Origin: Terrisporobacter mayombei
Lineage (GTDB): Bacteria > Bacillota > Clostridia > Peptostreptococcales > Peptostreptococcaceae
DNA: 64,000 bases
Reading direction: 5' to 3'
Assembly: GCF_020748465.1 (NCBI RefSeq)
Contig: NZ_JAHZMP010000003.1
Coordinates: forward strand, 248,001-312,000
The translations under genes and the position numbers were made by a program. The notes under the pieces are model-generated. The model ran no database searches, had not been told where the DNA came from, and worked only from the letters and a program-made list of their open reading frames with translations. Shown one piece after another: positions 44,695 through 53,419 of the stretch. Every line of letters begins with the position of its first letter. Position 1 is the first letter of the stretch.

Positions 44695-45213
44695 CTAATT
44701 TTCAATATAAATAGTAGTTACATAATGTGTTCTTATATCCTTTTCTCGTTCTTTTTTATATGTAGTCTTAAACATTATGTAATGTCCCTTACTCTCTTTA
44801 AAATATAATTTATAGAATTTTTCATCATCTTTAAACTCTCTTGCAATGTATCCAGCTTCTTTATCTTTACAAGGTATTTCTTTTACATTATCTTTATTTA
44901 GTTCCTTAGAAACATAATCTTCTACAAAGCTTTCAATTGACTCTTTTTCACTAAAGCAGTAGGCTTCTATCGTATCTTTACTATCTTGATCAAGTAGTTT
45001 AAATAAAGGTATTGCTGTGAATGAATTTAAATTTATCTCATTTTGTTTAATATCTTCAAACTCATATGTAAGTTTTTCTAATACAGTAAATCCAAAATAA
45101 TCATTTTTATAAACGCCTTCATCAACATATCCTTGTAAATTATTTGATTTACATCCACTTAAAAGAATCATGATTAATAAAATATAAATATTTATGTATT
45201 TTTTAGCTTTCAT
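44695..45213 (-). CDS. Small lipoprotein of unknown function
   Basis: A 172-residue protein with a lipoprotein signal peptide (basic KAKK, hydrophobic core, lipobox LLSGC with Cys near residue 21). The rest is a soluble, acidic domain (FGFTVLEKLTYEFEDIKQNE) on the outer membrane face. In a phage-like element such genes are often lysogenic-conversion or superinfection-exclusion factors; that role is only inferred. It is bracketed by a direct repeat of a neighbouring gene's 3' end. Confidence 0.65.
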   Translation of the reverse strand: MKAKKYINIYILLIMILLSGCKSNNLQGYVDEGVYKNDYFGFTVLEKLTYEFEDIKQNEINLNSFTAIPLFKLLDQDSKDTIEAYCFSEKESIESFVEDYVSKELNKDNVKEIPCKDKEAGYIAREFKDDEKFYKLYFKESKGHYIMFKTTYKKEREKDIRTHYVTTIYIEN

Positions 45214-45492
45214 ATTATTATCCTTTTCACTAATTTGTTTGAGATGCTATTCTTAATGATATATGGGCCCTTGTACTTCATCTTTTAGAATAAACACCAT
45301 GTTTATGAGTAAACTCAATTTGTTGGCATATATTTTTACCTGCTTATTTACTATATCTTTCCCCCTTACACATATTTAAGAATATATTATATGATTTCCA
45401 ATTTTGTTTCTATAATTTCCCACATTGTTAAGGATTTGTAATAATATTATCTTAAATTTAATTTTTCTTCTTCAACTTGGATAGCTTCTACA
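45214..45492. other. Gap between the lipoprotein gene and the small regulator
   Basis: AT-rich, 279 bases. It should hold the lipoprotein promoter. The second copy of the direct repeat begins at 45481. No gene seen. Confidence 0.35.
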
Positions 45493-45870
45493 CTAAAATA
45501 AATGGTTCTCATACATATCCCTTATAAACTTAGGATATATTATCTCACTAACTTTAAATATTAGCTTCTCTTTCATATCATAATATGTACTTTTAGATAT
45601 ATTCATTTTGCACATTATATTCATTGGCCTTTCTTTATTTATATACCAACTATCAAATAGACAGTATTCTTCATCGCTCATATTATTAATAGCTATATCT
45701 ATTTTTTTAATAATTATCTCATGCTTATTTTTAATATATTTTAATTTACTTACATAATCCGTATTTGTTTCCTCTTCTAATTCCAAATTAATAAGCTTTA
45801 TTACATGCAACATATAATTATATTCTTTTAATATTTGCTCGGTCATTTTGTAATATTTATCCTTATTCAT
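45493..45870 (-). CDS. Phage-type late regulator / sigma-region-4-like protein
   Basis: A 125-residue protein. The first ~70 residues are helical and coiled-coil-like; the end (SWYINKERPMNIMCKMNISKSTYYDMKEKLIFKV) is a helix-turn-helix like those of ArpU/RinA-type phage regulators. It starts one base past the sigma-like gene's stop. In phages this gene position activates late genes, which are absent here. Its last 15 codons are repeated at 44.65 kb. Confidence 0.6.
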   Translation of the reverse strand: MNKDKYYKMTEQILKEYNYMLHVIKLINLELEEETNTDYVSKLKYIKNKHEIIIKKIDIAINNMSDEEYCLFDSWYINKERPMNIMCKMNISKSTYYDMKEKLIFKVSEIIYPKFIRDMYENHLF

Positions 45871-45871
45871 A

Positions 45872-46582
45872 TTATCCCCTATAGTAACTCATAAACTCTC
45901 TATCTCTTTGTATTTGCTCTTCTTCTAATCTCTTAATAAATTCTAACCTAGAATTATAATAACCATTACCAGCTTCTATGTTAGATGGATTAATATATAT
46001 ATCTTCGCTTTTCTTCTTTTGGTTTATATATCTTTCATATTCATTTCTTATTCTAAATGATTTTCTTATTAACTCATGCTTTGATTGTCTTATCACGCTA
46101 TTAATTGTACTTTCTTTTTTATTATACTTAGCAGCTATATCTTTTATTTGAAGCTCATTTACATATCTATCAATAAAAATGTTAGCTTTTGTTAGCGTCA
46201 ATATGTTTCTAAACTCTTGTATGTATTCTTGTAGTGTCATATCTTCTATTACTTCATATTCTACATTTACACTACTATTTGGTATAATCTCATACATACT
46301 ATTTTCTTCATCTATCTCATGATCTAAAGATGTAAATGTATATTGCTTCATAATCCGTTTTAAATTATCAAACTCTCTTCTTATACTCCAGCTAATACAA
46401 TTATAAACATACGTACTAAATTTAATTTCCTTATCCTCCTGGTAAGTATCAAAGGCTCTAATCATTCCTATGCTACCTATCTGCATAATATCTTCTATAT
46501 CAATTCCATAGGGATTATTTTTAAATCTATTAGCTATTTTAATAAGCATTGGACTATATTGTAAGTACTCTTTATCTGTCAT
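45872..46582 (-). CDS. Sigma-70 family RNA polymerase sigma factor
   Basis: A 236-residue sigma factor. Region 2 is clear (IDIEDIMQIGSIGMIRAFDT, then KFSTYVYNCISWSIRREF near residues 50-75). Region 4 is weaker (DIAAKYNKKESTINSVIRQS near residue 155). The spacing is of SigG/F-type rather than ECF factors. In this element it probably directs transcription of element genes or of a helper. GGGGGT precedes the start. An unusual component for a satellite-size element. Confidence 0.8.
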   Translation of the reverse strand: MTDKEYLQYSPMLIKIANRFKNNPYGIDIEDIMQIGSIGMIRAFDTYQEDKEIKFSTYVYNCISWSIRREFDNLKRIMKQYTFTSLDHEIDEENSMYEIIPNSSVNVEYEVIEDMTLQEYIQEFRNILTLTKANIFIDRYVNELQIKDIAAKYNKKESTINSVIRQSKHELIRKSFRIRNEYERYINQKKKSEDIYINPSNIEAGNGYYNSRLEFIKRLEEEQIQRDREFMSYYRG

Positions 46583-46676
46583 TAATACCCCCTACACATT
46601 TCAATGTTATAAAAATATAAGTAGCTACTGAATATGTAATTATAGTAACTACTTAATACAATGTTTAATTTGCCAT

Positions 46677-47300
46677 CTATTTTAATATCTTTTCCTTCAA
46701 GTTATTTATACTTGCCATTTTTTCTGTACTGCCACCCCTATCTGGATGGTGCTTAAATGATAATAACTTAAAAGCTTCTTTTAGTAGTTTCTTTTCACTA
46801 TCATTCACTTCAAGTTTTTTGTCACTATTCCTATTAAAAAATTTATCCTCTACTTTTATTCCATCCAATAATCCTCGGTCATATCCTTCCTGGTACTTTT
46901 CCATAATCTCCTTATAGTGTAATGAGCTATATTTATTTTTAAAGTTTTCATACTCAAGAAGCTTATTTTCTTCTTCTTTTTTAATATCATCTATCACTTT
47001 CAACATCATGGCTTTATATGTAGGGTAATACTCTTTTTTAACTTTGATTAATTTTTCCACTACATCATCAAACTCTAAGTTTACATCTTTATTTCTTATA
47101 TATTGAGCTGTTATACTCCTCATTAAAATAACTGGTATATCATATATTAAGCCATTTATTTCTTCGTTATCTTCATAAAGTGAGTGCCATGCATATGTAT
47201 CTATTTTTATATCATTTGACACTACTTTCCCATTTACCCTCTTTCTATCACAAGCATAAATACTATATCCCCATTTACCTTTTCTTATTTTGCAAAACAT
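46677..47300 (-). CDS. J-domain protein (DnaJ-like C-terminus)
   Basis: A 207-residue protein with a C-terminal J domain (LLKEAFKLLSFKHHPDRGGS near residue 175-195, with the HPD motif that stimulates DnaK ATPase). The N-terminal part starts KIRKGKWGYSIYACDRKRVN and is helical and basic later. Small J proteins in phage replication modules help load or unload replication proteins with host DnaK; here the partner may be the DnaB-type helicase encoded upstream. AAAGGAG supports the start. Confidence 0.78.
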   Translation of the reverse strand: MFCKIRKGKWGYSIYACDRKRVNGKVVSNDIKIDTYAWHSLYEDNEEINGLIYDIPVILMRSITAQYIRNKDVNLEFDDVVEKLIKVKKEYYPTYKAMMLKVIDDIKKEEENKLLEYENFKNKYSSLHYKEIMEKYQEGYDRGLLDGIKVEDKFFNRNSDKKLEVNDSEKKLLKEAFKLLSFKHHPDRGGSTEKMASINNLKEKILK

Positions 47301-47412
47301 TTGAAATACTCCTTTATAGTGTTGTGATTTTCTTTTTTATTATTTTATTTGCCACTATATTTAGTAATTAAAGTAGTTACTAGAAGCTTAATTCCAGTAA
47401 CTACTTTTCTAG

Positions 47413-47634
47413 TTAATTTATTAAGTTCTTTAAGTCATTATAATTATCAAAAACAAATGTAAATATATTTTTAACTATTCCAGAACCTCCATCTCTGTCT
47501 ATATGCTCTAAAACATATTCCTTCAATTCCTTTTGCTCCTCTAAATCAAATTCATAACCAAGTGACTCCAAAGTTTTATATACCTTTACTGTAGCTTCAC
47601 CAACTGTCATATTCCTAGATTCTAGTATTTTCAT
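47413..47634 (-). CDS. Hypothetical small protein of the replication module
   Basis: A 73-residue protein from ATG 47634 (MKILESRNMTVGEATVKVYK), chosen because GGGGGA is 8 bases ahead and avoids overlap with the gene before. Acidic, helical, not recognised. Part of a string of five closely spaced small minus-strand genes. Confidence 0.5.
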   Translation of the reverse strand: MKILESRNMTVGEATVKVYKTLESLGYEFDLEEQKELKEYVLEHIDRDGGSGIVKNIFTFVFDNYNDLKNLIN

Positions 47635-47656
47635 TATTAGATTCCCCCTATAGTTG

Positions 47657-47923
47657 TTAATCTCCATATGTAAAAACTATTACACAATTACTTTTATAAA
47701 GTACTGTTGCCATTGGTCCAGAGTCAAATTTCAATTCTTTTACTGAAATCTCAATTACTTTGTCATTTAATTTTACTTCTACAATATCTTCATCATTTAT
47801 TAATATATCTTCTAGATCGTGTACTGTTCTTTTATAATCATCTGATATTTTAACTCTAGAATTTACTATTACCTTTACATTCTCATGCCTTTTTATTAAG
47901 GCTATAACTTTTCTTACTGTCAT
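47657..47923 (-). CDS. Hypothetical small protein
   Basis: An 88-residue protein (MTVRKVIALIKRHENVKVIV…) with a beta-rich pattern and no recognised motif. It lies 8 bases after the gene before and has an AGGTG ribosome site. Similar small beta-rich proteins are common in phage early regions. Confidence 0.5.
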   Translation of the reverse strand: MTVRKVIALIKRHENVKVIVNSRVKISDDYKRTVHDLEDILINDEDIVEVKLNDKVIEISVKELKFDSGPMATVLYKSNCVIVFTYGD

Positions 47924-47931
47924 TTTTGCAC

Positions 47932-48150
47932 CTATAACTCAACACCATCCAAAATACTATAATTACTTACAATAGATTCTATTTCTGATAGTTCCTTTAT
48001 AATTTGCTCTAGTGCCATGTATTCTTTTGTTTTATATATGTCCCTTTTTTCTTCTTTAGATAGTCCATTAAAATACTTTTCTGCATTATCTAATCTTTCT
48101 AGTAAATATTGATAATAAGCCTTCGTAACCTCTATTACATCATTTTTCAT
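47932..48150 (-). CDS. Hypothetical small helical protein
   Basis: A 72-residue, probably all-helical acidic protein (VTKAYYQYLLERLDNAEKYF). GGAGAC lies ahead of the ATG. No family recognised. Position within the early operon suggests a minor replication or regulatory role. Confidence 0.5.
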   Translation of the reverse strand: MKNDVIEVTKAYYQYLLERLDNAEKYFNGLSKEEKRDIYKTKEYMALEQIIKELSEIESIVSNYSILDGVEL

Positions 48151-48221
48151 AAGTCTTTTGTCTCCGTGTGCTGTATTTTGATTTGTAAAGAATTATAGTC
48201 TCTTATTACCTCCCTAGAATA

Positions 48222-48434
48222 TTATTTCAATTTATCCATCTTATAGATTAAATGTATCTGGTTTGTTTGTAGTGCTTCAATATCCCTTTTAAATTTAGTT
48301 GGTGCTACTCCAGCATCCCTTATCATTTCAGTACAAGCATTTACAGAAATAAGCATTATCTCCCTTAAATCCTTTCCGTATAATCCCAGCTCTTTAATTT
48401 TGTCAATTACTTCTTTTGGGTATTCCTCATACAT
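48222..48434 (-). CDS. Hypothetical small helical protein
   Basis: A 70-residue protein (MYEEYPKEVIDKIKELGLYG…) with AAAGGGGTG ahead of the start. It begins 13 bases after the helicase gene. A helical, mixed-charge composition is all that can be said. Confidence 0.5.
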   Translation of the reverse strand: MYEEYPKEVIDKIKELGLYGKDLREIMLISVNACTEMIRDAGVAPTKFKRDIEALQTNQIHLIYKMDKLK

Positions 48435-48447
48435 CTATATCACCCCT

Positions 48448-49797
48448 TTAAAATGGCAATTCGTTACAAGCTACTTGAGTAAACTTTTTGTTTAGATCAT
48501 AACCATAATCCACGGTCAACTCTTCTTGATTTGTATAAAATCTTTTTCTATATTCATTAAAGTATATATTGAAGGCTCTATTGGTTATACCTCCCCATCT
48601 ATTTTTTAATACTATAATCTTTGTTTCTTCATCTCCATCATTCTTATTTCTCTCTATCCGTAAAACTGTATCAGCTGAACCAACTATTTCACTTGCTCCA
48701 GATATATCATACATATTTGGCTTTTCTCCCTTAGCTGGTTTTTTAGGATGTGCAACTAATAATATTACTAACTTGTACTTTTTAGCCAATTGCTTTAATG
48801 ATAAACATAGTTGCTTCTGTTGTTGATACTGTTTATCACTTTCCCCTATATCAAAAGTCATTAGGTTATCCAAAACAAAGAATTTAACATCTTGGTTTAT
48901 AGATAGGTATTCAATAACACTTAATATATTTTCTTTATTTGCCTTTGAATTACTTCCATATATTTTAAACTTACCTTTTAGCCATTTGCTTATTAAATTC
49001 CAGCTATAATCAGTTATATCTATGTATTTCTTTCCCTTTTTACTTGTTTTTTCTTCTATGTGATAGTCATTTGCTACTGTTCTATTAAACCAAAACATTA
49101 AATCTTCCTCTGGTAGCTCACCACTATATAAAAAAGCTTTATTTCCTTCCAATATAACTCCGGCTAGTATTTGATTTATTATTGTACTCTTACCACTTCC
49201 AGGTACTCCAGTTAATATATTTAATGATGTTCCTCTAAATCCACCACCTAGCATATTATCCAAAGGACTAAAACCAGTTGGTATATAGAAATTATTATTC
49301 TTACCTCTTTTTATATCTGAAGCTTCTATATATAATTGTTCAATACTCTTATTGTTGCTAAATATACTTTTAATCGATTCTATGTCAGTTTTGACGGTTT
49401 CTATTTTATCATTGTATAATTTGTCGTTTAATATATTCAAAAGGCCTATAGCTACCCTTCTGTTGTTTTTATCTATAAGCAAATCTAAATAATAACCTAT
49501 ATTAGAATAGTTAGGAACTATAGTCTGCAAACTTGTAATATATTCAACCCCTCCTACCTCTTCCAATTCATCATTGCCTTTGAGTTCCTCTATCAATATA
49601 ATTAAATCAATAGGTTTACCTTGTATATGAATACTTAACATATTTTTAAATATCTTTTGATGTACTTCTTTGTAAAAGGTATCTACATCAATTCTCTTAG
49701 AAGCTATACTTATAAGGCTTGGATTTAACAGTATAGCTCCTAACACTGTTTGCTCTGCCTCCACGTTGTGTGGAGGTATCTTTTTGTTACTTTCCAT
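48448..49797 (-). CDS. DnaB-type replicative helicase
   Basis: A 449-residue helicase. The N-terminal domain begins PPHNVEAEQTVLGAILLNPS as in DnaB. The RecA-like core has Walker A GVPGSGKST near residue 196, and Walker B VKFFVLDNLM near 310. The AHPKKPAKG segment near 355 and an Arg finger in the LRIERNK region are also present. In the element it would unwind origin DNA after recruitment by the upstream organiser. AGGAGG precedes the ATG. It lies in a tight operon from excisionase to helicase. Confidence 0.9.
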   Translation of the reverse strand: MESNKKIPPHNVEAEQTVLGAILLNPSLISIASKRIDVDTFYKEVHQKIFKNMLSIHIQGKPIDLIILIEELKGNDELEEVGGVEYITSLQTIVPNYSNIGYYLDLLIDKNNRRVAIGLLNILNDKLYNDKIETVKTDIESIKSIFSNNKSIEQLYIEASDIKRGKNNNFYIPTGFSPLDNMLGGGFRGTSLNILTGVPGSGKSTIINQILAGVILEGNKAFLYSGELPEEDLMFWFNRTVANDYHIEEKTSKKGKKYIDITDYSWNLISKWLKGKFKIYGSNSKANKENILSVIEYLSINQDVKFFVLDNLMTFDIGESDKQYQQQKQLCLSLKQLAKKYKLVILLVAHPKKPAKGEKPNMYDISGASEIVGSADTVLRIERNKNDGDEETKIIVLKNRWGGITNRAFNIYFNEYRKRFYTNQEELTVDYGYDLNKKFTQVACNELPF

Positions 49798-49814
49798 TTT
49801 GATACCTCCTATTT

Positions 49815-50558
49815 TTAAATAATCTCATAACCATATTGATCTAGTTTAGGTTTTTCTTTTACTGAATCATGTGATGTTTCTTTGAAATTTTCATCTAAAT
49901 AATCCACATATCCACCATTAAAGAATGTACTTCCATGCTGTATGTACTGTTTATTTTTACCTTCTACTTCTTTCGAATATCTTTCTACACTTCTTTTTAA
50001 TTCTTCTAATAAATATTCTTCTAGAAGTTTTGGTAATTTCTTATAAGCATCTTTTTTTCCTTTTTTATTAGGATAAAGTTTCCATAATTCATCACATTGT
50101 GATGTATATATATTATTCTTTACATTCTTATCATTCTTGTTCGTGGTTGGTGCTTGGTTGATGCTTGGTTGTTTTTTAGGTTGCTTACTTGGTTGATTCG
50201 CACTGTCTATTTGATACAATTCCCAGTTTTTAATGGTTATAAGTGTGTACCCCTTGGTTGATTCGCTTGTTGATTCTTTGGTTAAAAAATTATGTTTTTG
50301 AAAATCAACCAAGGCACTTCTTACCATTTGTTCTGATATACCTTTTCCACATTCCTTTGCTAACTTACTCCTTGATGTCACAAATTGACCAGGTAAGAGT
50401 GTTATCTTTTCCCTTGTAGAATCTAGTATAATTGTCTTTTCTTTGTGATTAGCCATTAACAATATTGTTATAAGTATCACTTTTCTTTCCGGCTTACATG
50501 ATTGCCATAATGGACTATCTTTTATTTTTCTATGGAGCTTTATGTAACCTTGATGCAA
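49815..50558 (-). CDS. Phage replisome-organiser-like protein
   Basis: A 247-residue protein. The N-terminal ~115 residues (GYIKLHRKIKDSPLWQS; winged-helix later, LLPGQFVTSRSKLAKECG) match replisome organisers of Firmicutes phages and ICEs that bind the origin. A Pro/Gln/Asn-rich linker near 125-145 precedes a small C-terminal domain (DELWKLYPNKKGKKDAYKKL) typical of helicase loading. Thus it probably brings the DnaB-type helicase, encoded 17 bases downstream, to the origin. An origin within the gene is likely but not identifiable by eye. Confidence 0.8.
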   Translation of the reverse strand: MHQGYIKLHRKIKDSPLWQSCKPERKVILITILLMANHKEKTIILDSTREKITLLPGQFVTSRSKLAKECGKGISEQMVRSALVDFQKHNFLTKESTSESTKGYTLITIKNWELYQIDSANQPSKQPKKQPSINQAPTTNKNDKNVKNNIYTSQCDELWKLYPNKKGKKDAYKKLPKLLEEYLLEELKRSVERYSKEVEGKNKQYIQHGSTFFNGGYVDYLDENFKETSHDSVKEKPKLDQYGYEII

Positions 50559-50570
50559 AGTATCACCTTC

Positions 50571-50762
50571 TTAAAACGTTTTACCTATAGCTGTATTTTC
50601 TATCCATTCATCAACCTTACTAGTAATGACAAGAATTTTTTTACCAACTTTAAACATAGGGAAATCTTTAGACCTTGTTAACTCATAGGCTTTTACATAC
50701 CCGATTCCTAAATATTCCGATAGCTCCTTCACCGTCATTGTTTTTTTATTGTATTCACTCAT
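50571..50762 (-). CDS. Excisionase / MerR-like HTH DNA-binding protein
   Basis: A 63-residue protein from ATG 50762; the ATG three codons upstream abuts the AAGGAG site and is less likely. It has the Xis/Tn916-type helix-turn-helix (MTVKELSEYLGIGYVKAYEL) with a basic wing (FKVGKKILVI). Such proteins bend DNA at att sites and favour excision. It is encoded between the divergent regulators and the replication genes. Confidence 0.72.
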   Translation of the reverse strand: MSEYNKKTMTVKELSEYLGIGYVKAYELTRSKDFPMFKVGKKILVITSKVDEWIENTAIGKTF

Positions 50763-50775
50763 AATATTCATCTCC

Positions 50776-50871
50776 TTATCTGTTAATTAGATTTAAAAAT
50801 TCAAGAATAGTCATATTTGGAAAAATGCTACTTAATAGCTTCAACTGTTCCCCAGTCATTTTTATACTCAT
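50776..50871 (-). CDS. 31-residue peptide between regulator and excisionase
   Basis: ATG 50871 follows a strong GGGGGAAAT site and encodes MSIKMTGEQLKLLSSIFPNM plus eleven residues; it stops 13 bases before the excisionase. An amphipathic helix is likely. No family recognised. Good start signal and tight spacing support that it is real. Confidence 0.45.
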   Translation of the reverse strand: MSIKMTGEQLKLLSSIFPNMTILEFLNLINR

Positions 50872-50885
50872 GCTATTTCCCCCTT

Positions 50886-51080
50886 CTATTCTTCTTCACT
50901 GAAAAATAATTCTGCTACGGGCACACCTAAAGCTTTTGAAAGTTTCTTTAATATTGACACGCTCACATTATCAACGTTGCCTTTTTCAATTTTTACTATG
51001 GTATTCAATCCAACATTTGACCTTTCTGCTAATTCTGATTGGTTCCATTTCCTTTTAATCCTTTCAATTTTCAAGTTCAT
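50886..51080 (-). CDS. XRE-type HTH regulator (Cro-like)
   Basis: A 64-residue single-domain helix-turn-helix protein (KRKWNQSELAERSNVGLNTI) from ATG 51080, with AGAGGTG ahead; the longer frame has no support. It is transcribed divergently from the larger repressor and opens the early operon, which is the Cro position of a lysogeny switch. Together they should bind the inverted repeat at 51102-51126. Confidence 0.78.
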   Translation of the reverse strand: MNLKIERIKRKWNQSELAERSNVGLNTIVKIEKGNVDNVSVSILKKLSKALGVPVAELFFSEEE

Positions 51081-51101
51081 TCCATCACCTCTTCCCACGT
51101 T

Positions 51102-51198
51102 TGTATGATTTAATTATAGTCATACATTTGTGTGAAATCAATAGTTATTTTTATATTTCCACAAAAAAGTTTTACATTTGTAGGAATTAGGTTATAAT
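51102..51198. promoter_or_regulatory. Divergent early/repressor promoters with an operator
   Basis: Minus-strand promoter TTGATT -17 bp- TATAAT (51141-51113) drives the early operon. Plus-strand promoter TTTACA -16 bp- TATAAT (51171-51198) drives the repressor and integrase. An inverted repeat TGTATGA…TCATACA (51102-51108 and 51120-51126) covers the minus-strand -10 box, so binding there would block the early operon. Confidence 0.7.
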
Positions 51199-51218
51199 TT
51201 ATTGTAAGAGGTGATTAT

Positions 51219-51812
51219 ATGAACATAGGGGAAAGCATAAAAAAATATAGGAAAGAAAAAGGTTTAACTCAAACTGAACTAGCCATAAAGTCAAATTTAT
51301 CTAAAAACGCCATTTATAATTATGAAAACAATAAAAGAACTCCAAACATAGATATGTTAAACAAAATAGCCATTGCTTTAAATGTATCACTAGAAAGGCT
51401 TTTGGGAGGCGAAGGCGACTCTATTCATGTATGTGAGAATATGGATGATTTAAAGGAATATATAGATAATGAATTAAATTTAATCGAAACGGATAGACAA
51501 TACAAAGAATACGAGGTCACTCCAGAATATGAACAAGAAATGAAACGATTGGAAGCTGAATATAATAACAAGAACTGGATTAAACACAAAAATACAGTTA
51601 GCCCTTTTGAACATATTTTAATTGCATTACAAATTGAATTATCTTTGCTAGATGATAATGGAGTCACAAAAATTAAATTATTTGACCATAAAGACGGATA
51701 TACAAAGATATTTAATACTTTAGAAGAAGCTGAATTATTCTTTAATGAAATAACTCATGGAATACAAAGCTCTGTTGATAGACTTAAATATTATGATAAA
51801 AATAATAAGTAG
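51219..51812 (+). CDS. XRE-family repressor
   Basis: A 197-residue repressor. Residues 1-65 are the HTH (GLTQTELAIKSNLSKNAIYN). The C-terminal part (~70-197) is acidic and helical and lacks the Ser/Lys self-cleavage pattern of LexA/CI repressors, so induction is not by simple RecA cleavage. Promoter and operator lie directly upstream, and the integrase starts 8 bases after its stop. It probably holds the element in the integrated state. Confidence 0.8.
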   Translation: MNIGESIKKYRKEKGLTQTELAIKSNLSKNAIYNYENNKRTPNIDMLNKIAIALNVSLERLLGGEGDSIHVCENMDDLKEYIDNELNLIETDRQYKEYEVTPEYEQEMKRLEAEYNNKNWIKHKNTVSPFEHILIALQIELSLLDDNGVTKIKLFDHKDGYTKIFNTLEEAELFFNEITHGIQSSVDRLKYYDKNNK

Positions 51813-51820
51813 GTGATGAT

Positions 51821-52996
51821 ATGGCCAAAAGAAGAAGTAACGGCGAAGGCTCTATTGTTAAGAATATGAGAAATGGAATACAAATAGGCTGGAGGGCTTC
51901 TATCACCATAGGAACTGACGACAAAGGAAAACTAGTACGTAAACAATTTACTGGTAAAACTCAACAAGATGTTAAAAATAAACTTCAAGAGTATAAAAAA
52001 CAAATGCTTATGGGTGTGCTAAATGAGGATAAATTAACTGTTTCAGATTGGTTCTATTCATGGTTATTTGACTATAGGAAACAAGATTTAAAGCCTAAAA
52101 GCTTTCAAAGGTATCATGGAATTTATAAAAACTATATAGAAAATACTGACTTTGGAAATATAAAGCTTAATGATCTAAGAACAACACACCTACAAAGGCA
52201 CTATAAAAAGTTATTAGATAATGGGATTACTCCTACAACAATTAGGCAAATTAATACTAATTTAAAAACTTGTTTAAATGAAGCTGAAAGGCAAGGATAT
52301 ATACAAAAGAACTGGTGTAAACTTGTTACTCTGCCTAAGAAGGAAGATAATAAAGAGGTTAAAGTATTTACTAAAGAAGAACAAGAAAAGTTCCTGGAAG
52401 CTATTAAAGGACATGAGCTTGAATTATTATACATAGTTGCTCTTGGAACTGGTTTAAGGATTGGCGAAATATTAGGTTTAAAATGGTCTGATATAGATTT
52501 TAAAAATAATGAGCTTCATGTTAATAGAAGTTTACAGAAAGCAGCTATATATGAAGATGATAAAATAGTAAGGTATGAAGTTCAAGAAACTACTCCTAAA
52601 ACTAAAAATTCATTGAGAACTATACCAGTACCTCAAAATATAATTAAAAAGCTTCGAACTCATAAAAATGAACAAAATGAGCTTATACTATTATTACAAG
52701 AAGAATACAATAATAAAAATTATGTGTTTTGTAATAAATTAGGTAGACCAATAGAAGATAAACGACCAGGACGGAACTTAAAGACAATACTAACATCTAT
52801 AGGCATTGAGCCTATTAAATTCCATGCATTAAGACATACTTATGCAACTAGATTATTTGAAGCTGGTATACCACCTAAAACAGTCCAGCATTTAATGGGT
52901 CATTCTGATATAGAAACTACTATGAATATTTACACCCATGTGATGAAAGAGCAGAAGCTTGAAGCTGTTGATAAAATAAACAGTATATTTGCATAA
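51821..52996 (+). CDS. Tyrosine recombinase integrase (Tn916/phage type)
   Basis: A 391-residue integrase with three parts: an N-terminal arm-binding domain (GEGSIVKNMRNGIQIGWRAS), a SAM-like core-binding domain (~70-160), and a catalytic domain. Catalytic residues are present: Arg in ALGTGLRIGEILGL near 208, HALRHTYATRLF (His, Arg) near 345, HLMGHSD (His) near 365 and the Tyr nucleophile in MNIYTHV near 377. The arm-binding domain should contact the GTGTGCTAA boxes near tmRNA and at the left end. It is full length and likely active, and is the only integrase in the window. Confidence 0.92.
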   Translation: MAKRRSNGEGSIVKNMRNGIQIGWRASITIGTDDKGKLVRKQFTGKTQQDVKNKLQEYKKQMLMGVLNEDKLTVSDWFYSWLFDYRKQDLKPKSFQRYHGIYKNYIENTDFGNIKLNDLRTTHLQRHYKKLLDNGITPTTIRQINTNLKTCLNEAERQGYIQKNWCKLVTLPKKEDNKEVKVFTKEEQEKFLEAIKGHELELLYIVALGTGLRIGEILGLKWSDIDFKNNELHVNRSLQKAAIYEDDKIVRYEVQETTPKTKNSLRTIPVPQNIIKKLRTHKNEQNELILLLQEEYNNKNYVFCNKLGRPIEDKRPGRNLKTILTSIGIEPIKFHALRHTYATRLFEAGIPPKTVQHLMGHSDIETTMNIYTHVMKEQKLEAVDKINSIFA

Positions 52997-53027
52997 GAGC
53001 TATATAAAATATAGCTCTTTTTTATTT
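52995..53027 (+). terminator. Rho-independent terminator
   Basis: AAGAGCTATA and TATAGCTCTT pair and are followed by TTTTATT. It ends the repressor-integrase transcript right at the integrase stop. Confidence 0.75.
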
Positions 53028-53419
53028 AATTAATATTGTCATTCTTCAATTATGTCCTTATAGACAAGATAAAAGAAATTACTAACATTAACCTTAGTAA
53101 TTCAAATACATGTATGACTTTAATTTTAAAGTTAACTGTGGCAATTTATAAAAAATACATACATCTGTTTCTAAACTTATATATCACGTATTTTAAATCT
53201 AGAAATGCAATTATGCATTCCTCAGAAAAATATAAATTAAATGATGATAATTTTTAATAATTAAATTATTAATATTTTAGGAATAATAAACATATTGTTT
53301 TAAACACACTATTTTTTCTATATTTTTAATAATGCCCAAACTATATTAGCTTGTGATATGGTTCTCCGTATCGGTATAATTATTTAATAAAATAATATAT
53401 ATCTCATAAAATAGAAACA
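53028..53419. other. AT-rich gap between integrase and the CAT-like gene
   Basis: A 73-codon plus-strand frame exists at 53036 but has no ribosome site and a composition of random AT-rich DNA, so I leave it out. A small ACTAA…TTAGT hairpin is present. Nothing else supported. Confidence 0.4.

Noticed and set aside
53036-53257. 73-codon plus-strand ORF after the integrase
   Set aside because: No ribosome site, no recognisable domain, and the composition is that of AT-rich intergenic DNA; the integrase terminator lies just before it.
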